Below are positions 35,406 through 44,443 of a stretch of 49,566 bases of DNA, piece after piece. The notes beneath the pieces are model-generated. The model saw only the letters and a program-made list of their open reading frames with translations, searched no databases and was not told where the DNA came from. Location of the stretch: positions 1 through 49,566 of the forward strand of contig CANOZK010000016.1 in NCBI GenBank assembly GCA_947571775.1, given 5' to 3'. Positions within the stretch are counted from its first letter, which is position 1. The number at the start of each line of letters is the position of its first letter. This DNA comes from an uncultured Lachnospiraceae bacterium (lineage in GTDB: Bacteria > Bacillota > Clostridia > Lachnospirales > Lachnospiraceae). The translations under genes and the position numbers were made by a program.

Positions 35406-36032
35406 TTATTTCAGATACTGATTCCTGTTAGCGCTTGTATTGTGATGCATTTGAATCTTCGTCATCTTTTCTTTGCCCACCATCTGCTTTAGAATAGAAC
35501 GAAACTTACTTTTGGAAGTCTTGACCGTCGTACCTTTTGTATTATATTTACTGTAAGTATACTTTTTCTTTCCCGCCACTTTTCCAGAGGAATTTGTTTT
35601 ATAAACGCAATCCCTGAAAAGTTTTTTAGTGATTGTGGACTTGGCAAATTTACTGTAATCCCAGTTTTCATATGCACTTCTGTCAAAAACATTAAAATGT
35701 GTATGCATTGACACGAATACGCCTTTTTTCTTGTAATAGCCATACCCGCTATCCCCGAACGTGGCCGAATGATGCACCATCGCTCCGTCCTCAAAGGTAT
35801 ATAAATTTACGCCGCCCACAAGCAGCTCCGGCACAGAGTCGTTATCCAGGTAAATCATGGCGAAATCGAAACTGCCATTGTTTTCTTTACTGCTCAGGTA
35901 TTGTTTGTAAGCCATTATTGCCTGAGATTTCTCGGAAGCCGCCTGTACACGTACCGCCGGAATTGCCAGACTCAAGCATAACAACAACGCCAGCAGCCCT
36001 TGTATCTTTTTGTTTTTTAATCCTTTTTTCAT
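35406..36032 (-). CDS. Small secreted protein of unknown function
   Basis: A 208-residue protein with a clear signal peptide: MKKGLKNKKIQ, a Leu/Ala-rich core, and a likely cut after VQA. The mature part starts with a helical segment (AYKQYLSS) and then AMIYLDNDSVPELLVGG, a D-x-D-x-x-P-E-L motif seen in many secreted Lachnospiraceae proteins of unknown role. The C-terminal half is very rich in Lys, Ser and Thr and strongly basic. It lies 19 bp after uppP and 30 bp before glpK, possibly in one transcript. I do not recognise a named family. Confidence 0.75.
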   Translation of the reverse strand: MKKGLKNKKIQGLLALLLCLSLAIPAVRVQAASEKSQAIMAYKQYLSSKENNGSFDFAMIYLDNDSVPELLVGGVNLYTFEDGAMVHHSATFGDSGYGYYKKKGVFVSMHTHFNVFDRSAYENWDYSKFAKSTITKKLFRDCVYKTNSSGKVAGKKKYTYSKYNTKGTTVKTSKSKFRSILKQMVGKEKMTKIQMHHNTSANRNQYLK

Positions 36033-36051
36033 TTCTTTTTCCTTCCCAAAA

Positions 36052-36903
36052 TTAAGTCAGCACATTTTTTCCGATATAATAGCCAAATATCAGCACGCCC
36101 AGCCCGATCCGATACCAGCCGAACGCTTTGAAATCGTGCTTTTTGATATAACCCATCAAAAACTTGATAGCCAGCACGGATACCAAAAAAGCGACCAGCA
36201 TTCCAAGCAGCAAAATGACCGCTTCCGCCCCGGTAAAATGCAGCCCGAATTTGATCAGCTTCAACAAGCTGGCCCCGAACATCACAGGAATCGCCAGGAA
36301 AAACGTAAACTCCGCCGCCACAGTCCGGGAAGTACCCAGTAAAATCCCTCCTATAATAGTAGAACCAGAGCGGGAGGTACCCGGAATCAGCGACAATACC
36401 TGGAAAATGCCGATCAAAAACGCCGTCCGAAAAGTCAATTCCTCTAGGTTGGTAATCACCGGCCTGCGCCTGGCGTTGTAATCTTCGATAATCAGAAACA
36501 GCACGCCGTACAAAACCAGCATCAGGGCTACCACCACATAATTATAAAGTTTTTCTTCGAGAAAATCGTCAAAGGGCAGGCCGATCGCGACCGCCGGCAG
36601 ACAGGCCACTACGATTTTGAACCACAGGATCATTTTTCCCCGGTCTACGTGACGCTCCCAAAAGTTCTGCGCTTTCTTTCGATTGCAAAAAGGCCACAGC
36701 CGGGGAAAATACAATACCACGACTGCCAGAATGGCCCCCAGTTGGATCACCACCCGGAACATCTCCATAAAGTCCGGTGAAACATCCAACTGGATAAATT
36801 CATCCGCCAGGATCAAGTGTCCTGTGCTGCTGATCGGCAGCCATTCTGTAATGCCTTCTACAATCCCCAGAATCACCACTTTTACGAATTCAATTATACT
36901 CAT
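36052..36903 (-). CDS. uppP: Undecaprenyl-diphosphatase
   Basis: A 283-residue BacA-type membrane phosphatase that recycles the lipid carrier undecaprenyl diphosphate for cell-wall synthesis and gives bacitracin tolerance. The catalytic regions [15 protein letters not shown] near residue 16 and [13 protein letters not shown] near 168 are intact, with about eight membrane helices. The ATG has AAGGGG five bases upstream. It lies between carB and the small secreted protein. Confidence 0.95.
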   Translation of the reverse strand: MSIIEFVKVVILGIVEGITEWLPISSTGHLILADEFIQLDVSPDFMEMFRVVIQLGAILAVVVLYFPRLWPFCNRKKAQNFWERHVDRGKMILWFKIVVACLPAVAIGLPFDDFLEEKLYNYVVVALMLVLYGVLFLIIEDYNARRRPVITNLEELTFRTAFLIGIFQVLSLIPGTSRSGSTIIGGILLGTSRTVAAEFTFFLAIPVMFGASLLKLIKFGLHFTGAEAVILLLGMLVAFLVSVLAIKFLMGYIKKHDFKAFGWYRIGLGVLIFGYYIGKNVLT

Positions 36904-36939
36904 AAATTCCCCTTATTTACTGTAAAAGTCCCGGACAGC

Positions 36940-37025
36940 GTCAGAGCGGATGAGCAACTCGCACAAGCGCTCTGACATTGGACGGGCCGACTTTTATTCA
37001 TGGTAATGTCTGCACAAGCAGACAT
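36940..37025. repeat. Two hairpins between carB and uppP
   Basis: GTCAGAGCG (36940-36948) pairs with CGCTCTGAC (36968-36976). ATGTCTGC (37006-37013) pairs with GCAGACAT (37018-37025) around a four-base loop, 1 bp past the carB stop. Neither stem has a T-run on the minus strand, so factor-independent termination is not obvious. They may mark an RNA-processing or 3'-end stabilising site. Confidence 0.45.
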
Positions 37026-37026
37026 G

Positions 37027-40000
37027 TCATTTTGTATCAATTGTCGCAATATCAATCAGAGTCAGACGGTTCAAATCGGTGTTTTCTAAGCTGGTGACAA
37101 GCGCTTTCGCCGTGTCCAGGGAGGTCAGCACATTTACCCCGGTTTCCACCGCATACCTGCGGATCAAAAAGCCGTCGTTTGCCCGCTCTACCCCTGGAGA
37201 CGGCGTGTCGATGATCAAATCGATCTTATGTCCCAAAATCAGATCCAGCAGATTGGGGGACGGCTGTTCCAGCTTGTTTGTCCGTATCACCTTGATTCCA
37301 TGTTCTTTCAATACCCTTGCGGTGCTTCTGGTTGCAAAGATTTTGTAGCCCAGAGCCTCAAACCGGCGGGCAATCTCCACTGCTTCCTCTTTGTCCGAAT
37401 CTTTCACGGTCAGGATCATATTGTTGTGGCGGGGAAGTTTGATCCCAGCTCCCAGAAACGCTTTGTAAAGCGCTTCGTTAAACGTCTCCGCAATGCCTAA
37501 GCACTCGCCTGTGGATTTCATCTCCGGCCCCAGACGGATATCCGCCCCATGGATTTTTTCAAAGGAGAACACTGGCATTTTGATAGCAAAATGCTTCGCC
37601 TCTGGCTGAAGTCCAGGCGTGTAACCCAAATCTTTGAGCTTTTTCCCCAAAATTACTTTCGTAGCCAGCGGGACAATCGGAATCCCAGTCACCTTACTGA
37701 TATAGGGCACGGTCCGGCTGGAGCGGGGGTTTACCTCGATCACATACACTTCTTCCTGACACACAATAAACTGTATGTTGATCATGCCCACAACATGCAG
37801 AGATTTTGCCAGACGCTTGGTGTATTCCTCGATCGTGGCTTTCGCTTTCTCGCTGATGGTCTGGGCTGGGTACACCGATATGCTGTCGCCCGAATGGATC
37901 CCCGCCCGCTCGATGTGCTCCATAATTCCAGGGATTAAAATGTCTTCCCCGTCGCAGACCGCATCCACCTCAATCTCCTTGCCCACCAAATATTTGTCCA
38001 CCAAAATCGGGTGTTCCTGGGCGATCTGATTGATAATTCCGATGTATTGTTCCACATCCTGGTCGTTAATCGCGATCTGCATTCCCTGGCCGCCCAATAC
38101 ATAGGACGGGCGCACCAGCACCGGATACCCCAGCTTGTTGGCGGCTTCTTTCGCCTCCTCTGCGGTAAAGACCGTCAGACCTTGAGGGCGCGGGATCTGG
38201 CACTGCTCTAAGATTTCATCAAAGAGTTCTCTGTCCTCCGCCGCATCTACATTTTCTGCGGAAGTTCCCAGGATTTCGACTCCCATCTTCATCAGCGCTT
38301 CGGTTAGCTTGATCGCCGTCTGACCGCCAAACTGCACCACCGCGCCGTCCGGCTTTTCGATGTTGACAACGTTTTCCACATCTTCCGGCGTCAGCGGTTC
38401 AAAATAGAGTTTATCCGCAATGTCAAAATCCGTACTTACGGTTTCTGGGTTGTTATTGATGATGATGGTTTCGTAGCCTTCTTTGGAAAAAGCCCAGGTA
38501 CAATGCACCGAGCAGAAATCAAATTCGATTCCCTGGCCAATCCGAATCGGCCCGGATCCAAGCACCAGCACTTTTTTCTTTGCCCCACTCGAATGCGCTT
38601 CGTTTTCACCGCCGTATACGGAATAATAATAGGGGGTTGTGGCCGCAAATTCTGCCGCGCAGGTATCCACCATTTTGTAGGCGGCTGTAATGCCGTAGTT
38701 CAGGCGCATCTCCTTGATTTGACTCTCTGTCAGGCCAGCCAGATCCGCAATGATGTAATCGGGAAATTCCATGCGTTTGGCTTCTCTTAATAGCTCCTCG
38801 GTCAGACGCCCTTTCTTCAGTTCCTGTTCCATCTCCACCAGGATTGCCAGCTTATCGATAAACCACAAATCAATCTTAGTCGCCTGCCAAATCTCTTCCT
38901 GGGAAATCCCTTTTCTCAAAGCCTCCGCAATTACCCAGATCCGCCGGTCGTCCACCTCTTTTAACTTCTCCCGAAGCTCTTCCGTCGTCAAATCCGTAAA
39001 ATTATACGACATCAGACTGTCCACATGCTGCTCCAGGGAACGGATGGCTTTCATCAAGGCCCCTTCAAAATTGTTGCAGATGCTCATAACCTCGCCCGTG
39101 GCTTTCATCTGTGTGGTCAGCGCGCGCTGCGCTCCGATAAATTTGTCAAACGGCAGCCGGGGGATTTTCACGACGCAGTAATCCAGCATTGGCTCAAAGC
39201 TGGCATAAGTCTTTCCGGTGATGGCGTTGGGGATTTCATCCAGCGTATATCCCAGGGCGATCTTGGCCGCTACTTTGGCAATCGGGTATCCGGTCGCTTT
39301 GGAGGCCAGCGCCGAAGAACGGCTTACGCGGGGATTTACCTCAATGACACAGTATTCAAAGCTGTCCGGCTTCAGCGCATACTGTACGTTACAGCCCCCG
39401 GTGATATTCAGTTCGCTGATGATATTCAAAGCCGAGGTGCGCAACATCTGATATTCTTTATCGCCCAGCGTCTGAGAGGGCGCCACCACAATGCTGTCCC
39501 CGGTATGCACGCCCACGGGGTCGATATTTTCCATGTTGCAGACCGTGATGCAGTTTCCCATGCTGTCGCGCATCACCTCATATTCAATTTCCTTCCATCC
39601 CGCAATGCAGCGTTCCACCAAAACCTGCCCCACTCTTGAGAGGCGCAGACCGTTTTCCAGAATTTCCCGCAGTTCTTGCTCATTGTTGGCAATTCCGCCG
39701 CCGCTTCCGCCCAGGGTATACGCCGGGCGAAGCACCACCGGATACCCGATTTTGTTGGTAAAATCCACGCCGTCCTGTACCGTCTCTACCACCAGAGAGG
39801 GGGCAATCGGCTCTTGGATTTTTTCCATAGTTTTTTTGAATTCCAGGCGGTCTTCAGCCTTCTTGATCGTCTCCGGCGTGGTGCCGATCAGACGCACGTT
39901 GTGTTCTTCCAGGAACCCTTTTTCCGCCAGCTCCATCGCCAGGTTCAGCCCTGCCTGGCCGCCTAGTGTCGGCAGTACGCTGTCGGGCTTTTCTTTCAAA

Positions 40001-40233
40001 ATCAACTGCTCCACCACTTCCACTGTCAGCGGCTCGATGTACACACAGTCGGCAATGTCTTTATCGGTCATAATGGTGGCAGGGTTGGAATTGAGCAAAA
40101 CAACCTCCACCCCTTCTTCCTTTAGGGAACGGCAGGCCTGGGTGCCTGCATAGTCAAATTCTGCTGCCTGGCCAATGACAATCGGGCCAGACCCCAGCAC
40201 CAGCACTTTCTTAATATCTAGATTTTTTGGCAT
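37027..40233 (-). CDS. carB: Carbamoyl phosphate synthase, large subunit
   Basis: A 1068-residue enzyme making carbamoyl phosphate from ammonia, bicarbonate and two ATP, for arginine and pyrimidine synthesis. Two homologous ATP-grasp halves are visible: LVLGSGPIVIGQAAEFDYAG starts the first and VLVLGSGPIRIGQGIEFDF near residue 550 the second. RPAYTLGGSGGG and RPSYVLGGQGMQ are the corresponding glycine-rich loops. The C-terminal methylglyoxal-synthase-like domain (from about 935) usually binds allosteric effectors. It overlaps carA by 16 nt. Confidence 0.98.
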   Translation of the reverse strand: MPKNLDIKKVLVLGSGPIVIGQAAEFDYAGTQACRSLKEEGVEVVLLNSNPATIMTDKDIADCVYIEPLTVEVVEQLILKEKPDSVLPTLGGQAGLNLAMELAEKGFLEEHNVRLIGTTPETIKKAEDRLEFKKTMEKIQEPIAPSLVVETVQDGVDFTNKIGYPVVLRPAYTLGGSGGGIANNEQELREILENGLRLSRVGQVLVERCIAGWKEIEYEVMRDSMGNCITVCNMENIDPVGVHTGDSIVVAPSQTLGDKEYQMLRTSALNIISELNITGGCNVQYALKPDSFEYCVIEVNPRVSRSSALASKATGYPIAKVAAKIALGYTLDEIPNAITGKTYASFEPMLDYCVVKIPRLPFDKFIGAQRALTTQMKATGEVMSICNNFEGALMKAIRSLEQHVDSLMSYNFTDLTTEELREKLKEVDDRRIWVIAEALRKGISQEEIWQATKIDLWFIDKLAILVEMEQELKKGRLTEELLREAKRMEFPDYIIADLAGLTESQIKEMRLNYGITAAYKMVDTCAAEFAATTPYYYSVYGGENEAHSSGAKKKVLVLGSGPIRIGQGIEFDFCSVHCTWAFSKEGYETIIINNNPETVSTDFDIADKLYFEPLTPEDVENVVNIEKPDGAVVQFGGQTAIKLTEALMKMGVEILGTSAENVDAAEDRELFDEILEQCQIPRPQGLTVFTAEEAKEAANKLGYPVLVRPSYVLGGQGMQIAINDQDVEQYIGIINQIAQEHPILVDKYLVGKEIEVDAVCDGEDILIPGIMEHIERAGIHSGDSISVYPAQTISEKAKATIEEYTKRLAKSLHVVGMINIQFIVCQEEVYVIEVNPRSSRTVPYISKVTGIPIVPLATKVILGKKLKDLGYTPGLQPEAKHFAIKMPVFSFEKIHGADIRLGPEMKSTGECLGIAETFNEALYKAFLGAGIKLPRHNNMILTVKDSDKEEAVEIARRFEALGYKIFATRSTARVLKEHGIKVIRTNKLEQPSPNLLDLILGHKIDLIIDTPSPGVERANDGFLIRRYAVETGVNVLTSLDTAKALVTSLENTDLNRLTLIDIATIDTK

Positions 40234-41306
40234 TCGTTTTCCCCTCCCATCATTTCTATAAATCGGTCAAACAAATCACCGGAATCCTCCGGCCCCGGGC
40301 AGGCTTCCGGGTGGAACTGTACGGTAAAAATCTTTTTTCCTACATAGGACAGCCCCTCGTTGGTCTGGTCGTTGACATTGACAAAAGCAGGAACCGCCAC
40401 TTTCGGATCCAGCGTATCCCCGTCCACCACATATCCGTGGTTTTGGGAGGAAATATAGACCTTTCCGGTTGTCAAATCCTTTACCGGATGGTTGCCTCCC
40501 CGATGGCCGTATTTCATCTTTTTGGTGTCCGCCCCCGTGGCCAGCGCCATGAGCTGATGTCCCAGGCAGATGGCAAAAATGGGAACGTCCGAGTCGTAAA
40601 GTTCTTTGATTTCTTTTATCACAGAAACACATTCCTTTGGATTGCCCGGCCCGTTGGACAGCATAATACCGTCGGGATGGGAATCCAGGATTTCTTTAGC
40701 AGATGCAAAGGCTGGATAAATCGTTACTTGACAGCCCCGTTCGTTTAAGGATCGGGCGATGTTGTTCTTTGCCCCCAAATCCATAAACGCCACTTTTTTT
40801 CCAGCGCCCGGCAGGACTTTCTTCTCCTTGCAGGTCACTTTTTCCACCACTTTGCCTGTGGTATATGCCTTTAAACGTGGAAGGATTTCCTCTAACTGGT
40901 AATTCTCGTCAACGGTAATCATACCGTTCATGGTACCTTTTTCCCGAAGACGCCTGGTCAGCGCCCGCGTGTCGATTCCCGCAATTCCCGGAATATCGTT
41001 TTTTTCTAAATAATTCCAGATGGTGTCTTCACTGCGGAAGTTGCTGGGAATCCTTGAGAGCTCACGCACAATAAATCCGTCGATCCAGGGCCTTGTGGAC
41101 TCCTGGTCTTCGTAACAGATGCCGTAGTTGCCAATCAGCGGATATGTCATGCACACCGCCTGCCCGGCATATGAGGGATCCGTCATAACCTCTAAGTACC
41201 CAGTCATTGATGTGTTAAACACAATCTCGCTGATTACTTCCCTGGTGGAGCCAATGCTTGTCCCTGTAAACACATGGCCGTCTTCCAAAATAAGGAATGC
41301 TTTCAT
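40218..41306 (-). CDS. carA: Carbamoyl phosphate synthase, small (glutaminase) subunit
   Basis: A 362-residue subunit that releases ammonia from glutamine and channels it to CarB. The class I amidotransferase triad is seen as Cys in FAICLGHQLM near residue 248, and His and Glu in VQFHPEACPGP near 331. The N-terminal domain begins MKAFLILEDGHVFTG. The start is ATG 41306, with GGGAG upstream; the frame to 41414 runs through the leader hairpin and is rejected. It is expressed with carB from the promoter at 41386-41414. Confidence 0.96.
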   Translation of the reverse strand: MKAFLILEDGHVFTGTSIGSTREVISEIVFNTSMTGYLEVMTDPSYAGQAVCMTYPLIGNYGICYEDQESTRPWIDGFIVRELSRIPSNFRSEDTIWNYLEKNDIPGIAGIDTRALTRRLREKGTMNGMITVDENYQLEEILPRLKAYTTGKVVEKVTCKEKKVLPGAGKKVAFMDLGAKNNIARSLNERGCQVTIYPAFASAKEILDSHPDGIMLSNGPGNPKECVSVIKEIKELYDSDVPIFAICLGHQLMALATGADTKKMKYGHRGGNHPVKDLTTGKVYISSQNHGYVVDGDTLDPKVAVPAFVNVNDQTNEGLSYVGKKIFTVQFHPEACPGPEDSGDLFDRFIEMMGGENECQKI

Positions 41307-41347
41307 AAATTCTCCCTTCTCCGTAAAAGTGCTGGTTTTTTCTAGGC

Positions 41348-41414
41348 AAAAAAAAAGACATTCTTCGAGTCTTTTATCATTTGAAAGTGTATCATAAGGA
41401 AAAGGTTTTTTCAA
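41348..41414 (-). promoter_or_regulatory. carAB promoter and leader hairpin with nine-T run
   Basis: On the minus strand TTGAAA (41409-41414) and TACACT (41386-41391) are 17 bp apart. Just inside the predicted transcript AAAAGAC (41369-41375) pairs with GTCTTTT (41353-41359) and runs into nine T (41348-41356), before the carA ribosome binding site. This resembles an attenuator or a site for slippage; no PyrR-type anti-antiterminator is evident in so short a leader. Confidence 0.55.
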
Positions 41415-41430
41415 CCAATTTCTGTATTGG

Positions 41431-41456
41431 AAAGGGGACGCCGTTTTGGCATCCCC
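41431..41456 (-). terminator. Terminator after clpC
   Basis: On the minus strand GGGGATGCC (41448-41456) pairs with GGCGTCCCC (41434-41442) with one G-U pair and a five-base loop, followed by only TTTCC. The weak tail may allow read-through into carAB. Confidence 0.6.
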
Positions 41457-41465
41457 CCTGTCTTG

Positions 41466-43919
41466 TTACCCAGTTATGAAAACAATTTCGTTCTTGCTCA
41501 ATTTCACCTGTACCTCATCGCCTCTGCTGATGCGTTTCTCCAAAACCTCATTTGCCAGGGCGTCCTCAATCTTGGACTGGATCGCCCGCCGCAGCGGTCT
41601 GGCTCCGTACTTGGTGTCGTAGCCTTCCTGGACAATGTAATCTTTGACTGCTGAGGAAACCTTCAGGTCAATGGACATCTGTTCCTTACAGCGCTTAATC
41701 AAATTTTTCAAAAGCAGGGTGACAATCTTGCGGATGTGTTCTTTATTCAATGCGTGGAATACGATAATCTCGTCAATTCGGTTGATAAATTCCGGCTTGA
41801 ATATCCGCTTAACTTCATCCATAACCCCGGATTTCATTCTTTCATAATCCTGCTCTTCGGTTTCTTCTGAGATAAATCCTAACTTCTTCGGCTCCACAAT
41901 GGACTGTGCACCCGCGTTGGAGGTCATAATGATGATGGTTTCTTTAAAATCCACTTTCCGTCCCTGGGCGTCCGTGATGTGCCCGTCGTCCAATACTTGA
42001 AGCAGAATGTTGAACACATCTGGATGGGCTTTTTCGATCTCATCAAATAAAATCACGCTGTATGGGTTTCTGCGAACTTTCTCACTGAGCTGCCCGCCTT
42101 CGTCGTAGCCTACGTATCCCGGAGGAGAGCCGATCATCTTGGAAACGCTGTGTTTTTCCATATATTCAGACATATCCACTCGGATCATGGCCTGTTCGGA
42201 ACCGAACACGGCTTCCGCCAGTGCTTTTGACAGCTCTGTTTTTCCCACGCCGGTAGGACCCAGAAACAGGAAAGAACCGATCGGGCGGCCGGGATCTTTT
42301 AGTCCTACACGGCCCCGCTTGACCGCCTGCGCCACGGCGCGGACAGCTTCGTCCTGGCCGATCACCCGTTTGTGAAGTTCTTTTTCCAGCTTCGCCAGAC
42401 GCTTCGTCTCCCCTTCTGCCAGACGTTTTACGGGAATCTTCGTCCAGTCGGATACAATATCCGCAATGGCGTTTTCATCCACGATCAGACTGCCGCTTCG
42501 GATTTTCTTCTTGTATTTCTGGCGTTCCTTCTCCACCTGGCCTTCTTTTGCCTCCTGCTCTGCCTGAAGCTCCTTGGCTTTTTTAAAATCTCCGCTCTTG
42601 ATGGCCAGTTCTTTTTCCATATACAACTGCTGCACCTGCGTTTCCGCGTCCAGCACCGCTTTCGGGGCTTGGTATCCAGAAAGCTGCACCTTGGAAGACG
42701 CTTCATCGATCAGATCCAGTGCCTTGTCCGGCAAAAAGCGATCGTTGATATAGCGCACCGACATTTTTACCGCTGCCTCAATGGCTTCATCGGTAATCGT
42801 AACGCCGTGGTGATCTTCATAATATGGCCGCAGCCCCCGCAAAATTTCCATAGTGGCTTTTTCGTCCGGTTCCTCCACCATCACCGGCTGGAACCGGCGC
42901 TCCAGCGCCGCGTCTTTCTCAATATATTTGCGGTATTCTTCAATCGTAGTCGCCCCGATCAGCTGAATCTCCCCTCTGGAAAGGGAAGGCTTTAGGATAT
43001 TGGAGGCGTCCAGAGAGCCTTCCGCACCGCCTGCGCCGATAATTGTGTGCAGCTCGTCGATAAACAATAAGATATTTTTGTTCTGGGAAACCTCCCGCAC
43101 TACGTTTTTGATCCGCTCCTCGAACTCCCCGCGGTATTTAGAACCTGCAACCATACTGGATAAATCCAGCACCACAACCCGTTTGTCCTGAACCGTATCC
43201 GGCACCAGCCCCCACACAATCCGCTGGGCGAGTCCCTCGGCAATGGCTGTCTTTCCCACTCCGGGTTCTCCAATTAGGCAGGGATTATTCTTAGTACGTC
43301 TGCTCAAAATCTGGACGATGCGGGCGATCTCTTCATCCCTTCCCACGATCGGATCCAATTTTCCCTCAGCAGCCAGGGCGGTTAAGTCGCGGCTGTACTG
43401 ATCCAGGGTCTGGGTGCTGCTGGCGCTGCCGGACATCTTCATCACCCGCGCACTGCTTAACTCCTCCTTAGTAAAACGGCCGGTTTCTCCAATGGCCGCC
43501 AGTACCGCCACATACAATTTCTGTATGTTTACTTCCAGAGTGTGCAAAAGTCTGGTTCCTACGCAGTCCGTCTCTTTTAAGAGAGCCATCAGCAGATGCT
43601 CCGTTCCCACTTTATCTCCGTCCAGATTGGCCGCCTCCTGAAAGCTGGCCTCTATGACCCGCTCGGCCCGCGGCGTGTATCCTTTCGGCCCTTCTGTTAA
43701 GACCGACGCCGGAGGGGCGATCAGTTTGTCGATCAGCCCCGCTAATCGTTCTTCATCTATATGAAAATCAGCCAGCACCGCACTGGCTGTCCCATCCTCC
43801 TGCTTCAGCAAGCCCATGAGAAGATGTTCTGTGCCCACGTAATTATGCTTATATTTTCTGGCGGTTTCTTCTGCCAGCTTAATTGCCTCCTGGGCCTGCC
43901 TGGTGTAATTTTCCTGCAT
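41466..43919 (-). CDS. clpC: ClpC-type AAA+ chaperone of the Clp protease
   Basis: An 817-residue unfoldase that feeds proteins to ClpP. Two Clp-N repeats lie at about 1-145. The first AAA+ module has Walker A GEPGVGKTA near residue 217. A middle domain with a UVR-like coiled coil (KSGDFKKAKEL near 425) marks ClpC rather than ClpB. The second module has GPTGVGKTELS near 545. The start has AGGAGG five bases upstream. It lies 44 bp downstream of a GntR-type regulator. The usual ctsR-mcsA-mcsB genes are absent here, which is unusual for a Gram-positive clpC. Confidence 0.95.
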   Translation of the reverse strand: MQENYTRQAQEAIKLAEETARKYKHNYVGTEHLLMGLLKQEDGTASAVLADFHIDEERLAGLIDKLIAPPASVLTEGPKGYTPRAERVIEASFQEAANLDGDKVGTEHLLMALLKETDCVGTRLLHTLEVNIQKLYVAVLAAIGETGRFTKEELSSARVMKMSGSASSTQTLDQYSRDLTALAAEGKLDPIVGRDEEIARIVQILSRRTKNNPCLIGEPGVGKTAIAEGLAQRIVWGLVPDTVQDKRVVVLDLSSMVAGSKYRGEFEERIKNVVREVSQNKNILLFIDELHTIIGAGGAEGSLDASNILKPSLSRGEIQLIGATTIEEYRKYIEKDAALERRFQPVMVEEPDEKATMEILRGLRPYYEDHHGVTITDEAIEAAVKMSVRYINDRFLPDKALDLIDEASSKVQLSGYQAPKAVLDAETQVQQLYMEKELAIKSGDFKKAKELQAEQEAKEGQVEKERQKYKKKIRSGSLIVDENAIADIVSDWTKIPVKRLAEGETKRLAKLEKELHKRVIGQDEAVRAVAQAVKRGRVGLKDPGRPIGSFLFLGPTGVGKTELSKALAEAVFGSEQAMIRVDMSEYMEKHSVSKMIGSPPGYVGYDEGGQLSEKVRRNPYSVILFDEIEKAHPDVFNILLQVLDDGHITDAQGRKVDFKETIIIMTSNAGAQSIVEPKKLGFISEETEEQDYERMKSGVMDEVKRIFKPEFINRIDEIIVFHALNKEHIRKIVTLLLKNLIKRCKEQMSIDLKVSSAVKDYIVQEGYDTKYGARPLRRAIQSKIEDALANEVLEKRISRGDEVQVKLSKNEIVFITG

Positions 43920-43963
43920 GTCATCCTCCTAACTTTACCGCATCACGGGTATCGGCCCAGCAG

Positions 43964-44335
43964 TCATATCCGATATTCCTCGTAAATCTCATCGATAAGC
44001 TGATGAACCTCCTCCCTGGTTATATTTTTACAGGAGCTTTTTGCCAACAGAATCAGCATCTGCTCCTTCAATTCCTCCAATGCCTCGATCTTATCCACAT
44101 CAATGGCAACAACAGCGCCTTTCCTGCGGTCGATGGTCACCAGACCCTCCTGACGCAGTACCGAATAAGCTTTATTCACTGTATGCATGTTAATGCCAAT
44201 CTGCTCCGCCATCTGTCTAACAGAAGGCAGTACATCCCCCTCCTGGATTCTGGCTGTGGCAATCCCGATTACGATCTGATTGCGCAACTGCATATAAATA
44301 GCTTCGTCGCTGTTAAAATCTATCTTTATCACCAT
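43964..44335 (-). CDS. GntR-family regulator, YtrA type
   Basis: A 123-residue regulator. The winged helix (about 8-75) contains IYMQLRNQIV, LPSVRQMAEQIGIN and the recognition region MHTVNKAYSVLRQEGLV. A short dimerisation tail of about 45 residues follows, the YtrA hallmark. The start is ATG 44335 (MVIKIDF) with AGAGG upstream; TTG 44344 is an alternative. An inverted repeat in its promoter suggests self-repression. YtrA regulators usually sit with ABC transporter genes, yet here the next gene is clpC, so it may control clpC. Confidence 0.9.
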   Translation of the reverse strand: MVIKIDFNSDEAIYMQLRNQIVIGIATARIQEGDVLPSVRQMAEQIGINMHTVNKAYSVLRQEGLVTIDRRKGAVVAIDVDKIEALEELKEQMLILLAKSSCKNITREEVHQLIDEIYEEYRI

Positions 44336-44375
44336 GTGCTTCAACCTCTATAACGTATCTTCTGCATTGTTATGT

Positions 44376-44406
44376 TATCAAATTTATTAAAAAATCTTAT
44401 TTGATA
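44376..44406 (-). promoter_or_regulatory. Inverted repeat in the gntR promoter, probable operator
   Basis: TATCAAAT (44376-44383) and ATTTGATA (44399-44406) form an 8-bp inverted repeat with 15 bp between. It overlaps a minus-strand promoter read as TTGTAT-N17-TAAATT. The position fits autorepression by the GntR protein. The sequence is AT-rich, so chance is not excluded. Confidence 0.5.
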
Positions 44407-44443
44407 CAAAATTTAATAAAATTTGTTTGCCAGTCAATGCACC

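Noticed and set aside
36900..37001. 33-codon ORF between carB and uppP, ending in ATGA overlap with uppP
   Set aside because: It has no ribosome binding site and is made of hairpin sequence; probably chance.
41307..41414. 36-residue N-terminal extension of CarA
   Set aside because: It would be coded by the leader hairpin and U-run; MKAFLILEDG is the family start.
44336..44443. CtsR operator before clpC/gntR
   Set aside because: No tandem GGTCAAA-like heptads were found; only an AT-rich inverted repeat is present.
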